54,536 nucleotides of DNA from Chitinophagaceae bacterium (GCA_020437365.1 JAGQWM010000013.1:1-54536), one strand, 5' to 3'. Positions 16,226-25,930 are shown, numbered from the stretch's first letter. A program made the numbers and translations. The notes: generated from the sequence alone by a model not told the origin.

Positions 16226-17629
16226 TCAAAAACGGAAATAGATAAACGGATTATAACTTTTGCCGACTAATTGTGCCACACATAAAAATAAAAATACCAG
16301 GTTCATGCCCATCGACATCACTTGAAAATGTACCGGTTTTCTCAAGCGGTTTTCAATGGTATTATGCACTTTCAAGTACACCGGCATACAAAGCGCAATG
16401 GCCAATATCAACCAGTATAGATTATTAGTAATATCGTTGGTCAGGGATACATCCCAGGCGTTGGCAGCACCAAAAGAGAACAATCTTTCAACATACGCAC
16501 CCAATTTATTGGTGTCAGTAAAATAAAAAATAACCCAACCCGGTATAATAATGATTAATGCATAGACATGCGATACAAATTTGGGTAAGCGGGACAATAA
16601 CTTTAGCAGGAAAGCTTTTTCCAAGGCGATGAAGACAAAGAAATACAAACCCCAGAAAATAAAATTCCAACTGGCACCATGCCACATTCCGGTCAGGAAC
16701 CAGACGATAAAGAGATTGAGATACACCCGTTTTCGGTTACCCCCTAACGGTATATATAAATAATCTTTGAAAAAAGTCCCGAGTGAAATATGCCATCGTC
16801 GCCAGAAGTCGGAAATAGAGGTAGCTGTGTAGGGATACCTAAAGTTTTCATGATAGTGAAAACCAAACATCCAGCCGAGGCCAATAGCCATATCGGAGTA
16901 GCCTGAAAAGTCGAAATAGATTTGAATAGCAAACATCAACAATCCAAACCAGGCACCGCCGGTACTCAATCCACCAATATCGGCATCCATATATTTAGCT
17001 ACCATTTCAGCAGCAATATTGGCAATGACTACTTTTTTAAACAAGCCAATACAAAAACGGGTAACACCTTTACTAAAATCATTTAGTTTTTCTTTCCGGG
17101 TATCAATTTCGTTGGCTATGTGTTCGTACCGGACAATGGGGCCGGCCACCAATTGGTGAAACAGCGATACAAACATTAAGAACCTGGGAAAATGCCGTTG
17201 CGCTTTTACATCGCCACGGTACACATCTACCACATAAGAAATAGTCTGGAATGTATAAAATGAAATACCTATCGGTAAGCCATAACCGGGAGAAGTGAAT
17301 GAAGTTCCGAAGATGGCATTGACATTATCAACGATAAAAACATCGTATTTAAAAGTAATCAGCAGCCCGAGGTTAAAAAATAAAGTAGAATAAATACCCA
17401 GCTTTGCCCATTTGGTGCCCCGATGTTTTTCTATCCAAAGTGCATTGAAATAATCAATGACAGCAGAAAAAATCATTAGTGTAATCCAAATTGGTTCGCC
17501 CCAACCGTAAAATGCCAATGAAAAAACAATTAAAACCCAATTGCGCCAGGTTGTATTTTTTGAACTATAATACAACAACAGGTTGAGCGGTAAAAAAAGA
17601 AATAGAAAAATCAGACTTGCGAAAACCAT
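16226..17629 (-). CDS. MBOAT-family O-acyltransferase (AlgI-like)
   Basis: 467 aa with about 11 membrane helices and the AlgI-class signatures: FWRRWHISLGTFFKDYLYIPLGGNR.. (broken here to stay short) and GMWHGASWNF with the invariant catalytic-type His, plus DYFNAL and SGYSDMAIGL. These proteins take an acyl group from a cytoplasmic donor and present it outside for O-acylation of exopolysaccharide or wall polymers. It is first of a three-gene operon with two DHHW proteins. Length is normal. Confidence 0.93.
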   Translation of the reverse strand: MVFASLIFLFLFLPLNLLLYYSSKNTTWRNWVLIVFSLAFYGWGEPIWITLMIFSAVIDYFNALWIEKHRGTKWAKLGIYSTLFFNLGLLITFKYDVFIVDNVNAIFGTSFTSPGYGLPIGISFYTFQTISYVVDVYRGDVKAQRHFPRFLMFVSLFHQLVAGPIVRYEHIANEIDTRKEKLNDFSKGVTRFCIGLFKKVVIANIAAEMVAKYMDADIGGLSTGGAWFGLLMFAIQIYFDFSGYSDMAIGLGWMFGFHYHENFRYPYTATSISDFWRRWHISLGTFFKDYLYIPLGGNRKRVYLNLFIVWFLTGMWHGASWNFIFWGLYFFVFIALEKAFLLKLLSRLPKFVSHVYALIIIIPGWVIFYFTDTNKLGAYVERLFSFGAANAWDVSLTNDITNNLYWLILAIALCMPVYLKVHNTIENRLRKPVHFQVMSMGMNLVFLFLCVAQLVGKSYNPFIYFRF

Positions 17630-17804
17630 AATCGGATGGGCTATTTAATTCTGTAAAATACTATAATAGTGATTGATACAAAATGAAAATCAGGATTTTT
17701 TTTTAAACTCAAGTTATTTAACCTTTTGTTTCCATTTCCTCTATCTTCGTTCTGACGAATCTTCGACCTTCAAAGGTTGTTAAAACAAGTAAAAAAATAC
17801 GACT

Positions 17805-18164
17805 ATGCAATTGACGGCTAAACTGACGACCCTGCTTCCACTCCAAACCGGTACCGGGAAAAACGGGCCTTGGAAAAAACAAGACATAATTGTAGAAACC
17901 GAAGGGCAATACCCGAAAAAAATCTGTATTTCTATTTGGGGCGATAAAATCAACACCGACCAACTTCAGCCCGGCAACAATTTGAACATCTCCTTCGACC
18001 TGGAAAGCCGGGAATATAACGGACGCTGGTACACTGATGTAAAAGCCTGGAAAATAGAATCGGCTGACAAGCCGGCCATTGATAAGGCACCGGACGATAG
18101 TATATATATGGACGAAAAAAATACAGGTGACACCTCGGCTGTTAATGACGACCTGCCTTTTTAA
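17805..18164 (+). CDS. DUF3127 protein with SSB-like acidic tail
   Basis: 119-aa protein of the DUF3127 family. An OB-fold-like beta domain fills residues 1-85 (GKNGPWKKQDIIVET, ISIWGDK, FDLESREYNGRWYTDVKAW). An acidic, disordered tail follows and ends in DDLPF. The tail closely resembles the C-terminal DDDIPF peptide by which bacterial SSB recruits repair and replication proteins. A single-strand nucleic-acid or SSB-partner role is therefore plausible but unproven. It stands alone between divergent MBOAT and convergent rpoN (9 nt between stops). Confidence 0.82.
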   Translation: MQLTAKLTTLLPLQTGTGKNGPWKKQDIIVETEGQYPKKICISIWGDKINTDQLQPGNNLNISFDLESREYNGRWYTDVKAWKIESADKPAIDKAPDDSIYMDEKNTGDTSAVNDDLPF

Positions 18165-18173
18165 CCGGGCGTT

Positions 18174-19682
18174 TTATAATTCTTTTCTTAATCGGGCCAC
18201 TGAAATGGAAAGTTGTTCGCGGTATTTGGCTACCGTACGCCGGGCAATATTATACCCTTTACCACGGAGGAGCTCCGTTAGTGCTTCGTCGCTATAAGGT
18301 TTTTTCTTGTCTTCTTCTTCAATCAGGTCGCTAAGAATTTTTTTCACTTCACGGGTCGAAACTTCTTCGCCACTGTCGGTGCTTAAGGACTCGGAGAAAA
18401 AGAACTTCAACCGATAGGTGCCAAATTCTGTTTGTACAAATTTGCTATTGGCTACCCGGCTGACGGTGGAAATATCAAGGTCGGTTTTTTCGGCAATATC
18501 TTTCAAAATCATAGGCTTCAGTTCTGTTTCATCGCCGGTAAGAAAAAAATTGTACTGGTGTTGCAGAATGGCATTCATGGTAGAAAGTAGTGTATGTTGC
18601 CGCTGCTTGATGGCATCGATAAACCATTTGGCCGAATCTATTTTTTGTTTGATGAACATCACCGCTTCTTTTTGCCGTTTATCTTTTTTGGCGCCACGGT
18701 CATACGCTTTGAGCATATCCCTGTATCCATCGCTAATGCGTAGTTCGGGTGCATTGCGGTTGTTAAGGCTTACTTCGAGTTTACCGGAATTGTTCATGAT
18801 AAAAAAATCGGGAACAACATAAGTGTCCTTTTTATTGGTATCACCTACATCGCCGCCGGGTTTGGGATTGAGCCGTACAATTTGCTGAATCACTTCCCGT
18901 AGTTCTTCATCATTAATATTTAATCCTTTCTGAATTTTTTCGTAATGTTTTTTTGTAAACTCATCGAAATAATTTGTGAGGGCTTTGATGGCCAATTGAA
19001 GTGTTGCCGTTTCTTTATTTTTTACAGTGAGGTCTTCTTTTTTTCTTTTGAGCTGGATGAGCAAACATTCCTGCAAATCCCTGGCACCAATACCTGCCGG
19101 TTCAAATTGTTGAATTTTCTGAATTAGTTTTTCTACTTTCTCCGCAGTGGTATTGATATTTTGTCGAAAAGCAAGGTCGTCCACAATGGCCGCAGTTTCC
19201 CTTCTTAAATATCCGTCTTCATCAATACTACCGACAATTTGCCCGGCAATTTTTTTCTCTTTTTCATTCAATTTCAACAAGCCCAATTGTGTCAATAAAG
19301 TTTCGTAAAAACTAATTTCTTTTTTAAATGGAATTTGTTTGCCATCGTCGGCTTCGGGATAGTTATTGTCTTTCAATTTATAATCGGCAATTTCGTCATC
19401 GCCTTCCTGTACATAATCGCTGAGGTCTATATTTTCATATTCATCTTCGCTGCCATCGGGTTCATCCCATTCATCTTCATTGGTTTCAAATTCATCTTTG
19501 AATTCTTCATTGTTGTCTTCAGTTTTGACTTCGTCAAATTCCAATGCAGGATTTTCTTCCATTTCTTCTTTGATGCGGGTATCCAGATTGGCGGTAGGCA
19601 CTTGCAGCAATTTCATCAACTGAATTTGCTGAGGCGATAATTTTTGCAGCATTTTCTGCTGTATCGTTTGTCGAAGTGCCAT
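18174..19682 (-). CDS. rpoN: RNA polymerase sigma-54 factor
   Basis: 502 aa with all sigma-54 regions. The Gln/Leu-rich region I ([20 protein letters not shown]...) binds activators and core, a very acidic region II spans about 50-105, then come the core-binding domain, the helix-turn-helix (LDISTVSRV) and the RpoN box [10 protein letters not shown] (480-489), which reads the -24 element. It directs transcription that needs bEBP activators. A phylum-type promoter is visible inside the divergent neighbour gene (TTG at 19756-19758, N18, TATTTTTG at 19730-19737, minus strand). Confidence 0.97.
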   Translation of the reverse strand: MALRQTIQQKMLQKLSPQQIQLMKLLQVPTANLDTRIKEEMEENPALEFDEVKTEDNNEEFKDEFETNEDEWDEPDGSEDEYENIDLSDYVQEGDDEIADYKLKDNNYPEADDGKQIPFKKEISFYETLLTQLGLLKLNEKEKKIAGQIVGSIDEDGYLRRETAAIVDDLAFRQNINTTAEKVEKLIQKIQQFEPAGIGARDLQECLLIQLKRKKEDLTVKNKETATLQLAIKALTNYFDEFTKKHYEKIQKGLNINDEELREVIQQIVRLNPKPGGDVGDTNKKDTYVVPDFFIMNNSGKLEVSLNNRNAPELRISDGYRDMLKAYDRGAKKDKRQKEAVMFIKQKIDSAKWFIDAIKQRQHTLLSTMNAILQHQYNFFLTGDETELKPMILKDIAEKTDLDISTVSRVANSKFVQTEFGTYRLKFFFSESLSTDSGEEVSTREVKKILSDLIEEEDKKKPYSDEALTELLRGKGYNIARRTVAKYREQLSISVARLRKEL

Positions 19683-19700
19683 TATACGCTATCTATAAAT

Positions 19701-20192
19701 ATGCGGTTAAAAAAAATTTTTTCCTTTATCAAAAATAATGCCGTAAATTTAAATACAAAAGATAAAAAAGTGGCGCAACGTTTTCATAAAATTATTGTTG
19801 TGCTTTTATTGTTTTGTTTTCCATTCTGTGGATGGGCACAAAACAAATCGATGCAACAAGTAGTTGCCAGGCAACAGTATGAAATTGCTAAATGGAATGC
19901 CCGGTTTATGCCTCAGTATGCAAAGACAACTGCTTTGCATTTGAATGAACATACATTCTCTTTTTCCAATAAAAAACAGGTAAACAAAAATTTTCTACAA
20001 AGCCTCAGCCCCTTTCTTTTTATTTCTATTCAACCAATACCTTCAAACTTTTATGTGCAGCATTTCGGTTTCTTCTGCAACCAGGAATTTAAATTTCAAA
20101 AATTCACAAACCTGCCATTGCATTTTCGTTTGGGCTCTTTACCTTATACCGATTGGATGGAAGGAAAACCGAATGCGAAAAAAGAAAACTGA
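19701..20192 (+). CDS. Exported protein of unknown function
   Basis: 163 aa from the ATG at 19701; an upstream in-frame ATG (19644) would overlap the rpoN start and is less likely. A basic N-terminus is followed at about residues 30-46 by a hydrophobic segment ending CGWAQ, a likely signal anchor or late signal peptide. The rest is rich in Phe, Asn and Lys and ends [20 protein letters not shown] do not recognise the family. It starts 18 nt from the divergent rpoN start, and the rpoN promoter lies within this gene. Confidence 0.6.
   Translation: MRLKKIFSFIKNNAVNLNTKDKKVAQRFHKIIVVLLLFCFPFCGWAQNKSMQQVVARQQYEIAKWNARFMPQYAKTTALHLNEHTFSFSNKKQVNKNFLQSLSPFLFISIQPIPSNFYVQHFGFFCNQEFKFQKFTNLPLHFRLGSLPYTDWMEGKPNAKKEN
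19730..19758 (-). promoter_or_regulatory. Predicted rpoN promoter
   Basis: On the minus strand TTG (19756-19758), an 18-nt spacer and TATTTTTG (19730-19737) fit the Bacteroidota housekeeping consensus TTG-N17-23-TAnnTTTG. It lies about 47 nt upstream of the rpoN start and inside the divergent coding sequence. Confidence 0.5.
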
Positions 20193-20297
20193 TAACTTAT
20201 GGCTTGACGATGTAGCAGCATTGTTTTAGTAAAAAAGGTTTGTTCTTTCAACTATTACATTACTGCCAACAATTATGATATAAAAAAGAACTTGTAG

Positions 20298-20759
20298 TTA
20301 ATTTTCTTTACCATAAGATATTGTACCAGATAATCTTGATGCAATCATTTTTAATTTTTGCCAATATTTGTCACGTTTGAAGTAAAATATCTTTTTATAA
20401 TCAATATTACTTGGATTTACTGTTATTCCCAGAAGATTTTTGTTAGCATAGGCATAATAACCCCATATAGTCACTGTATTGTTTTTAATAGCAGCATAAA
20501 CTAAGATATAAGATGTAGATTTTATATTGAAAGGATAAGTTGATATTGTGTCTGTTCGTTTATTGTCAACAACCATTATTCCTTCATTAACAAATGCCAT
20601 TTTTACTTTTTCAGAAAGTCCTAAAGTGTCAGGCACAGTTACTATAACTCTAGTATCTACATTCTTTTGAGAAAAAGAGTTGAAGGTGGTAAGGAGCAGA
20701 AACAAACAAACTAATATATTTACAAATTTGAACCTTCCGCCTAAATTATTTGACTTCAT
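20298..20759 (-). CDS. Exported protein of unknown function
   Basis: 153 aa with a Sec signal peptide (VNILVCLFLLLTTFNSFSQ). The mature part alternates beta-rich segments (TRVIVTVPDTL, YILVYAAIKNNTVTIWGYYAYAN) and ends in a short basic helix. The sequence has a periplasmic beta-sandwich look but I do not recognise a family. It is 22 nt upstream of the aminotransferase gene on the same strand, so it could be co-transcribed with it. Confidence 0.62.
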   Translation of the reverse strand: MKSNNLGGRFKFVNILVCLFLLLTTFNSFSQKNVDTRVIVTVPDTLGLSEKVKMAFVNEGIMVVDNKRTDTISTYPFNIKSTSYILVYAAIKNNTVTIWGYYAYANKNLLGITVNPSNIDYKKIFYFKRDKYWQKLKMIASRLSGTISYGKEN

Positions 20760-20781
20760 AGACTAAGTTTTTAAATAAATA

Positions 20782-21990
20782 TTAGAATTTGATTGCAGTA
20801 ACTTTTTGAATAGCCGCTTTTATCTTATCTCCTTTTTCTTGTATTTGATCCTCTGTCCATTGCAAACTAATGGCCGTAGAAATACAGCGGCTCATAATGG
20901 CATCGCTTTCCTGAAAATTTTTATTGGCCTGCTCCATTATTCTTGCTTTCAATTCAGGATGTAAGCTCTGTAAGGTAGCAGCGGTTTTGAGGTGTTCCCA
21001 TTTTTTGATATAATGCCAGTTGTTTTGATACCAGTAAAAATTGCCGGCCAAAATTCCCTGTTCTTTCATTTCATTGATAACAGCTATTGTTATTTCTTCC
21101 GTCGGCAAAAACCAACTTAAAAAACTACAACTATCCCCAACCGGATCGGGAATATGACGAAAAGAAACGCCTGCCACACTTGCCAGTATTGTTTTCAATT
21201 GGCTGTGATTTTTCTGTTGTAGTTTCAAAAATTCATCCACTCTTTTTATTTGTGCCAAACCTACGGCAGCATGCAATTCAGATATTCTGAAATTGTACCC
21301 AATGAAAGGATGCGTTTCTGCACCGCGGTCATTCCCTTTATGGTCGTGGCCATGATCAGTATAGCCGTCACATTTTATGTACACATCTTTTTGGTTCGTC
21401 ATCACAACGCCGCCTTCGCCGCAGGTCATTGTTTTTACAAAATCGAAAGAGAATGTACCGGCATCGCCGATAGTACCTAAAGATTTTCCTTTGTAGCTGG
21501 CGCCAATACTCTGACAAGCATCTTCGAGCAATAATAATTTGTGTTCTTCACAAATTGCAATAAGTGCATCCATATCGGCCATACTGCCGCACATGTGCAC
21601 CGGCATAATGGCTTTTGTTTTTGGTGTAATGGCTTTACGCACTGCTGCCGGATTGAGCGTTAAAGTTTCATCAATATCTACCAAAACCGGAACGGCACCA
21701 ACACTTATAATCGCTTCGAAACTTGCCACGAATGTAAATACCGGTGTAATGATTTCATCGCCATAGCCGATACCCAATGCCGCCATCGCTGTTGTTAATG
21801 CAGCGGTTCCACTCGAAGTCAATTGAGCATAATCGCAACCGAACCGCTGGCAAATAGCCGCTTCGAGTTCTTTGCTTTTCCAAATGCCATTGCGCAAGCC
21901 ATCAAAACCATAGCGCATAAGGATGCCTGTTTGTAAAACATCGTTGACTTCTTTTCTTTCCGTATCACTCCATCGTTCAAAGCCTGGCAT
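20782..21990 (-). CDS. DegT/DnrJ/EryC1 family PLP aminotransferase
   Basis: 402-aa fold-type I PLP enzyme of the sugar-aminotransferase family. Key sites are visible: SSGTAAL (59-65), the PLP-ring Asp157 in LLEDACQSIGA, and the Schiff-base Lys186 in FSFDFVKTMTCGEGG. Family members make amino sugars for surface polysaccharides from keto-sugar nucleotides using glutamate. The sequence keeps the Lys, so it is an aminotransferase and not a dehydratase (which has His). No sugar-nucleotide genes lie nearby. It is 36 nt downstream of the glycoside-hydrolase-like gene on the same strand. Confidence 0.9.
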   Translation of the reverse strand: MPGFERWSDTERKEVNDVLQTGILMRYGFDGLRNGIWKSKELEAAICQRFGCDYAQLTSSGTAALTTAMAALGIGYGDEIITPVFTFVASFEAIISVGAVPVLVDIDETLTLNPAAVRKAITPKTKAIMPVHMCGSMADMDALIAICEEHKLLLLEDACQSIGASYKGKSLGTIGDAGTFSFDFVKTMTCGEGGVVMTNQKDVYIKCDGYTDHGHDHKGNDRGAETHPFIGYNFRISELHAAVGLAQIKRVDEFLKLQQKNHSQLKTILASVAGVSFRHIPDPVGDSCSFLSWFLPTEEITIAVINEMKEQGILAGNFYWYQNNWHYIKKWEHLKTAATLQSLHPELKARIMEQANKNFQESDAIMSRCISTAISLQWTEDQIQEKGDKIKAAIQKVTAIKF

Positions 21991-22026
21991 AATTGTTTGA
22001 TTTAATTTTTTTTTAAAATGATTGAA

Positions 22027-23571
22027 TCAGGGTTTATAGAAATCCCATTTACCATTCGGTTGTACCACAATGGCAATTTCACTTAAATCACTTTCATTAT
22101 TATTTTTTCCTACGGCAGTAATCAGGTAGCGGTAGGAAAAGTTTTTGGAAGATAAAGCTTCTTTCAACACAAAACCGTCGGGCTGTACTACAATCCGTGA
22201 AATGTATTTGGGAATATTGCCAAAAGTAGCTGCCTGCGAATTGGCCGCATATTGATACACTACATAGTATTTAATAGGTACAAGATTGCGAGGGTCCGGT
22301 TTTACGGTCAGTTGAATGATTGAATCATTGGTTAGTTTACGTTCTACAATGGGCGGCCAGGGTTTCTCCCTGTCAATCCAGGGCATAGGCGGAATCAGTG
22401 CCGGATATTTATAATAGTTATTGCGTAAGCTATCATTCCACCCGTTGGGATTTTTATCGAAAATACTGCTGCTGTAAAAAACACTTCCCTGAACATTCGG
22501 GTAGCGACGTAAAAGTTTTATCTGGTTGGGCAATTCATTGGGGTCGTCCCAGGCTTTTTCTTTACTTCCTACCCGGTAAATGCCGTGGCCAATGTAAATA
22601 TGTCTTCCATAACTATTGCGGCTCCACCAATCTAACAGTTTGGCATAGTCGATATAAGGATTACCAATGGCCAGGTAGAGTTGCGGTGTTACATAATCAA
22701 TCCATCCTTTTTGTAACCACAATAAAATATCGGCATAAAGATCATCATAATTGGTTTGACCGGCCCGGCTGTCACTTCCTCTCACGGGGTCTTTGTCTTT
22801 ATTGCGCCAGACACTAAATGGTGAAATACCGAATTTGCAATATTTATTTTCTTCTTTGATGGCAATACTGATGTCACGAATGATAGAATCCGTATTGCTT
22901 CTTCGCCAGTCGTCTTTATTGAGCGATGTGCCTGCATTTCTATAGGTGGCGTCATCAGGAAATTCTTTTCCTGGAATTCTATAAGGATAAAAATAATCGT
23001 CCATGTGAATGGCATCCACATCATAGCGTTTTACAATATCCCGAACCACTTTCACGACAAATTTTTGTGCTTCTTTATTGCCCGGATCAAAATATTTTTT
23101 ATCGCCATAAGTCAGAAACCATTCCGGATGTTGGCGGGTAATATGATTAGGAGCAATAGAGGAAGACCTGATATTAAAAACAGCACGGTAAGGATTCAAC
23201 CAGGCATGAAATTCCATTCCTCTTTTATGTGTTTCTTCAATCATAAATTTCAATGGGTCGTAATAAGGTTCGGGAGCTTTCCCTTGTTGGCCGGTAAGCC
23301 ATTGGCTCCAAGGCTCTAATGAAGAAGGGTAAAATGCATCGGCGGCAGGCCTGATTTGTACAATCACGGCATTCATTCCATTCTTTTTATGTTCATCAAG
23401 AATGCGAATAAAATCTGCTTTTTGATGGTCGCTGTTCCAATCGCCATGTTTGGGCCAGTCAATATTGCTAACCGTAGCAATCCACACACCTCTGAATTCA
23501 TACTTGGGCTGGGCAAAAATTATTTGCACAAAAAATAACAAGGGTACTATCCAAAAAACTTTTTTCTTCAT
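22027..23571 (-). CDS. Exported glycoside-hydrolase-like protein (GHL10/DUF187)
   Basis: 514 aa: a signal peptide (VPLLFFVQIIFAQ) then the GHL10 barrel beginning FRGVWIATVSNIDWP. It has AVIVQIRPAADAFYPS, GMEFHAWLNPYR, VDAIHMDDYFYPY (two acidic residues in the usual active-site strand) and a C-terminal fibronectin-like part. Members are thought to cleave glycans, some in peptidoglycan or exopolysaccharide turnover; the substrate is unknown. It lies 35 nt downstream of the marR-like gene, which may control it. Confidence 0.88.
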   Translation of the reverse strand: MKKKVFWIVPLLFFVQIIFAQPKYEFRGVWIATVSNIDWPKHGDWNSDHQKADFIRILDEHKKNGMNAVIVQIRPAADAFYPSSLEPWSQWLTGQQGKAPEPYYDPLKFMIEETHKRGMEFHAWLNPYRAVFNIRSSSIAPNHITRQHPEWFLTYGDKKYFDPGNKEAQKFVVKVVRDIVKRYDVDAIHMDDYFYPYRIPGKEFPDDATYRNAGTSLNKDDWRRSNTDSIIRDISIAIKEENKYCKFGISPFSVWRNKDKDPVRGSDSRAGQTNYDDLYADILLWLQKGWIDYVTPQLYLAIGNPYIDYAKLLDWWSRNSYGRHIYIGHGIYRVGSKEKAWDDPNELPNQIKLLRRYPNVQGSVFYSSSIFDKNPNGWNDSLRNNYYKYPALIPPMPWIDREKPWPPIVERKLTNDSIIQLTVKPDPRNLVPIKYYVVYQYAANSQAATFGNIPKYISRIVVQPDGFVLKEALSSKNFSYRYLITAVGKNNNESDLSEIAIVVQPNGKWDFYKP

Positions 23572-23606
23572 ATTGTATCGTGGTATTTTTTTTGAAGTAA
23601 AACAGG

Positions 23607-24065
23607 TTACTGTTCGCTACTTCTGATTTTTTCTAATAAATCACTTAGTAAAGTGGCTTCTTTTTCGGAAAGGTTGCGTAAGACACTATCTATTTCATCT
23701 TGTCGTGTATCTAATCGCTCCAGTAGTTTTTTTCCTTTATCGGTTATGATAATATCAACGAGCCGCCTATCGTTTTTGCAAACCAGTTTTTTTACCAATC
23801 CTTTGGTGATTAACCGATCTACAATCCGACTGGTATCACTCATTTTTTCAATCATTCTTTCCCTGATTTGCAAGGTAGAAAGTGGTTTGGGAAAACTACC
23901 TCTCAATATGCGCAGAATATTGAATTGTTGAGGTGTAATGTCTTCCGTATCAAAAATAATTTTGGTACGTTCCCGCATCCATGAATTTGTATAGAGTAAA
24001 TTGATGGCCGCTTTTTGATGCGCATTGCGAAATGTCCGCTGTTGTATATCTTCCTCTATTCCCAT
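23607..24065 (-). CDS. MarR-family transcriptional regulator
   Basis: 152 aa from the ATG at 24065; a TTG ten codons upstream would fall in the promoter. It has a winged helix-turn-helix of the MarR type: ITPQQFNILRIL, LSTLQIRERMIEKMSDTSRIVDRLITKGLV (read in two parts), and the wing NDRRLVDIIITDKGKKLL. It likely represses its own operon with the downstream glycoside-hydrolase-like gene. The palindrome CAAATATATTTG at 24093-24104 overlaps its putative -7 box and is a good candidate operator. Confidence 0.87.
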   Translation of the reverse strand: MGIEEDIQQRTFRNAHQKAAINLLYTNSWMRERTKIIFDTEDITPQQFNILRILRGSFPKPLSTLQIRERMIEKMSDTSRIVDRLITKGLVKKLVCKNDRRLVDIIITDKGKKLLERLDTRQDEIDSVLRNLSEKEATLLSDLLEKIRSSEQ

Positions 24066-24092
24066 CTTGAATGACACTACTAATGTATTGAC

Positions 24093-24104
24093 CAAATATA
24101 TTTG
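24093..24104. promoter_or_regulatory. Palindromic operator/-7 box before marR-like gene
   Basis: CAAATATATTTG is a perfect 12-bp palindrome; read on the minus strand it contains TATATTTG, a perfect TAnnTTTG -7 box about 28 nt upstream of the ATG. No TTG lies at the usual distance. Overlap of palindrome and promoter suits MarR autoregulation. Confidence 0.4.
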
Positions 24105-24269
24105 ATTTTGACAAAATGATTTTTAATTCGAATACAAAATTAAAGTTGCACCATTGAAGCAACAAATATTTTATCGCTCACCATCGTTTCTTGCCAAATT
24201 CTTAACAATAGGCAGGCTGCTTTTCTCCGGTTTGGCACATCTTCTTCGTAATAACAAAAAATAAGAACC

Positions 24270-24359
24270 ATGAAACTACTAAAAGCTTCGATTCAAAATT
24301 TCTTTGAAGGCTTTATTTCTTTTTATACCGTTTTTTATAAAGAAATAAAAAGCTGGTAA
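24270..24359 (+). CDS. Candidate 29-aa small protein
   Basis: ATG at 24270 opens a 29-codon frame (begins MKLLKASIQNFF, ends FYKEIKSW). It has an amphipathic, aromatic-rich middle (FFEGFISFYTVFY) that could sit on or in the membrane. It occupies the only sizeable gap here (24066-24387) between divergently placed neighbours. The coding-like composition and clean start and stop are suggestive only; no family is recognised. Confidence 0.35.
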   Translation: MKLLKASIQNFFEGFISFYTVFYKEIKSW

Positions 24360-24387
24360 AAAGAAATTCATCATTTGATACCACCAA

Positions 24388-24876
24388 CTATTTTTCTTTT
24401 TTGGGCTGATGAACAATTTCGGCTTTCAACCTGAAGATGGTGTATAAATGATGCGATTCATGAAGGAGAAAAAAATTAATCCATTCGGAAATATTGAGCG
24501 TACCAAAATAAGGATGTGTTCCTTTTCTTTGCAATTGCTCTCTCGAAAAAGACATCAGCCTGGCTGCCAGGTTTTTCCGTACTGAAAAAAAATCATGCAT
24601 GACTTCATGTACTACTCTTGTACAATTTTGAGCAAATAAAGGGTCGTCGGCTGCATGATATCTTTCGAACGTAGGATTATCCGTTTCCATTATTTCGTCA
24701 ATTCTCTTGATAAAATACTGTTGATAACATTGCAAGTGCACTATATTTTCATTGATAGACCATTTGCCGGCAATGGGTTTTATTTTTATTTTTTCGATTG
24801 ACAAATCATCAATCATATCAACCAATGCTTTGTGTTGATACTGCAAACGGATAGCGAGGTGTGATGAAATTTCCAT
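24388..24876 (-). CDS. DinB-family protein
   Basis: 162-aa four-helix-bundle protein of the DinB/YfiT type. His residues that form the divalent-metal site can be read in NIVHLQCY (helix 2) and in LLHESHHLYTIFRL (helix 4). Members are often thiol-dependent (bacillithiol/mycothiol) transferases or of unknown function. A bacillithiol-linked YtxJ protein is encoded elsewhere in this window, which is compatible with thiol chemistry but no proof. It is 22 nt downstream of the radical SAM gene and probably shares its transcript. Confidence 0.82.
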   Translation of the reverse strand: MEISSHLAIRLQYQHKALVDMIDDLSIEKIKIKPIAGKWSINENIVHLQCYQQYFIKRIDEIMETDNPTFERYHAADDPLFAQNCTRVVHEVMHDFFSVRKNLAARLMSFSREQLQRKGTHPYFGTLNISEWINFFLLHESHHLYTIFRLKAEIVHQPKKEK

Positions 24877-24898
24877 ACAATAGATAGGTTATAAGGTT

Positions 24899-25930
24899 TT
24901 ATTCATGTGTCCAGACTTTTGTGCCTTCTGAGCAATTGGCACAAATGTCAATATTTTTTCTGCCTTTGATAATTTTTTTTCTAAATGAACTATATGCACC
25001 GTTATTCCAAATTTCTTTAAACGATTTTTCTTTCAGGTCGCCGAGGCGGTGTTGTGCATCTTTATCGAAACAACATGGTGCCACCAATCCATCCCAGGTA
25101 ATGACGGGATCATGCCACAGCCGCCAGCAATGATTCTTCAATTTTCCTTTAAATGTATAACCTTCTTTTGTTTTTTTGTACCGGCTGTATTTTCCGATGG
25201 TGGGAATCAAATCATTGGGGTCATTTTTAAAGTCATACACCTGTGCGGTTTTATACCAAATATCATCCACCCCAATTTCTTTGGCCAGTTTTTTGGCATC
25301 ATCAATCTGGTGTTCGTTGGGTTTTACAACAAGGAACTGAAAGACCACAAAGGGTTTTTTACTCTTGAGTTTCTTTTTCCACTTTACGATATTGCGGGCA
25401 CCTGCCAATACTTTATCCAAATGTCCACCTACTCTGTATTGTTGATAAACTTCCTGTGTAGTGCCATCTATAGAAATAATAAGTCGATCGAGGCCACTTT
25501 CAATTGTTTTTTTAGCATTTTCATCTGTCAGGTAATGTGCATTGGTAGAAGTGGCCGAATAAATTTTCTTTTTAGAAGCATACGCCACCATATCGAGAAA
25601 TGATGGATTCAGGTAGGGTTCGCCCTGGAAATAAAAAACGAGGTACAATAATTCTTTCGACAACTGGTCAATCGTTTCCGTAAAAAAATCTTTTTGCAAC
25701 ATACCCGTTGGCCTTGTAAAGGCCCGTAAGCCACTGGGACATTCCGGGCATCGAAGATTGCAAGAAGTTGTGGGTTCGAAGGAAATAGAAATCGGGTAAC
25801 CCCATTGCACCGGCCGCCGCATCCATTTGGAAATATAATAACTGCTCAACACTTTCATCCCGTTCCAGGCACGGCGAAAAGTAAGCTTCGATAGTAAATT
25901 GATGGTATCGTGGCGATGCAATCTGGCCAT
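24899..25930 (-). CDS. Radical SAM/SPASM domain enzyme
   Basis: 343 aa. The radical SAM cluster motif is CNLRCPEC (C57, C61, C64), and a C-terminal SPASM-like domain has several Cys (CWRLW, APCCFD, CANC at 330-333) for an auxiliary Fe-S cluster. The barrel has the usual YFQGEPYLNP and TSTNAHYL strands. SPASM enzymes modify peptides or small molecules; no precursor peptide is evident nearby and the substrate is unknown. A DinB-like gene follows in the same operon. Confidence 0.9.
   Translation of the reverse strand: MARLHRHDTINLLSKLTFRRAWNGMKVLSSYYISKWMRRPVQWGYPISISFEPTTSCNLRCPECPSGLRAFTRPTGMLQKDFFTETIDQLSKELLYLVFYFQGEPYLNPSFLDMVAYASKKKIYSATSTNAHYLTDENAKKTIESGLDRLIISIDGTTQEVYQQYRVGGHLDKVLAGARNIVKWKKKLKSKKPFVVFQFLVVKPNEHQIDDAKKLAKEIGVDDIWYKTAQVYDFKNDPNDLIPTIGKYSRYKKTKEGYTFKGKLKNHCWRLWHDPVITWDGLVAPCCFDKDAQHRLGDLKEKSFKEIWNNGAYSSFRKKIIKGRKNIDICANCSEGTKVWTHE

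Noticed and set aside
24066..24095. N-terminal extension of the MarR-type gene to a TTG at 24095
   Set aside because: It adds ten residues not typical of the family and would overlap the -7 box and palindrome; the ATG at 24065 fits better.
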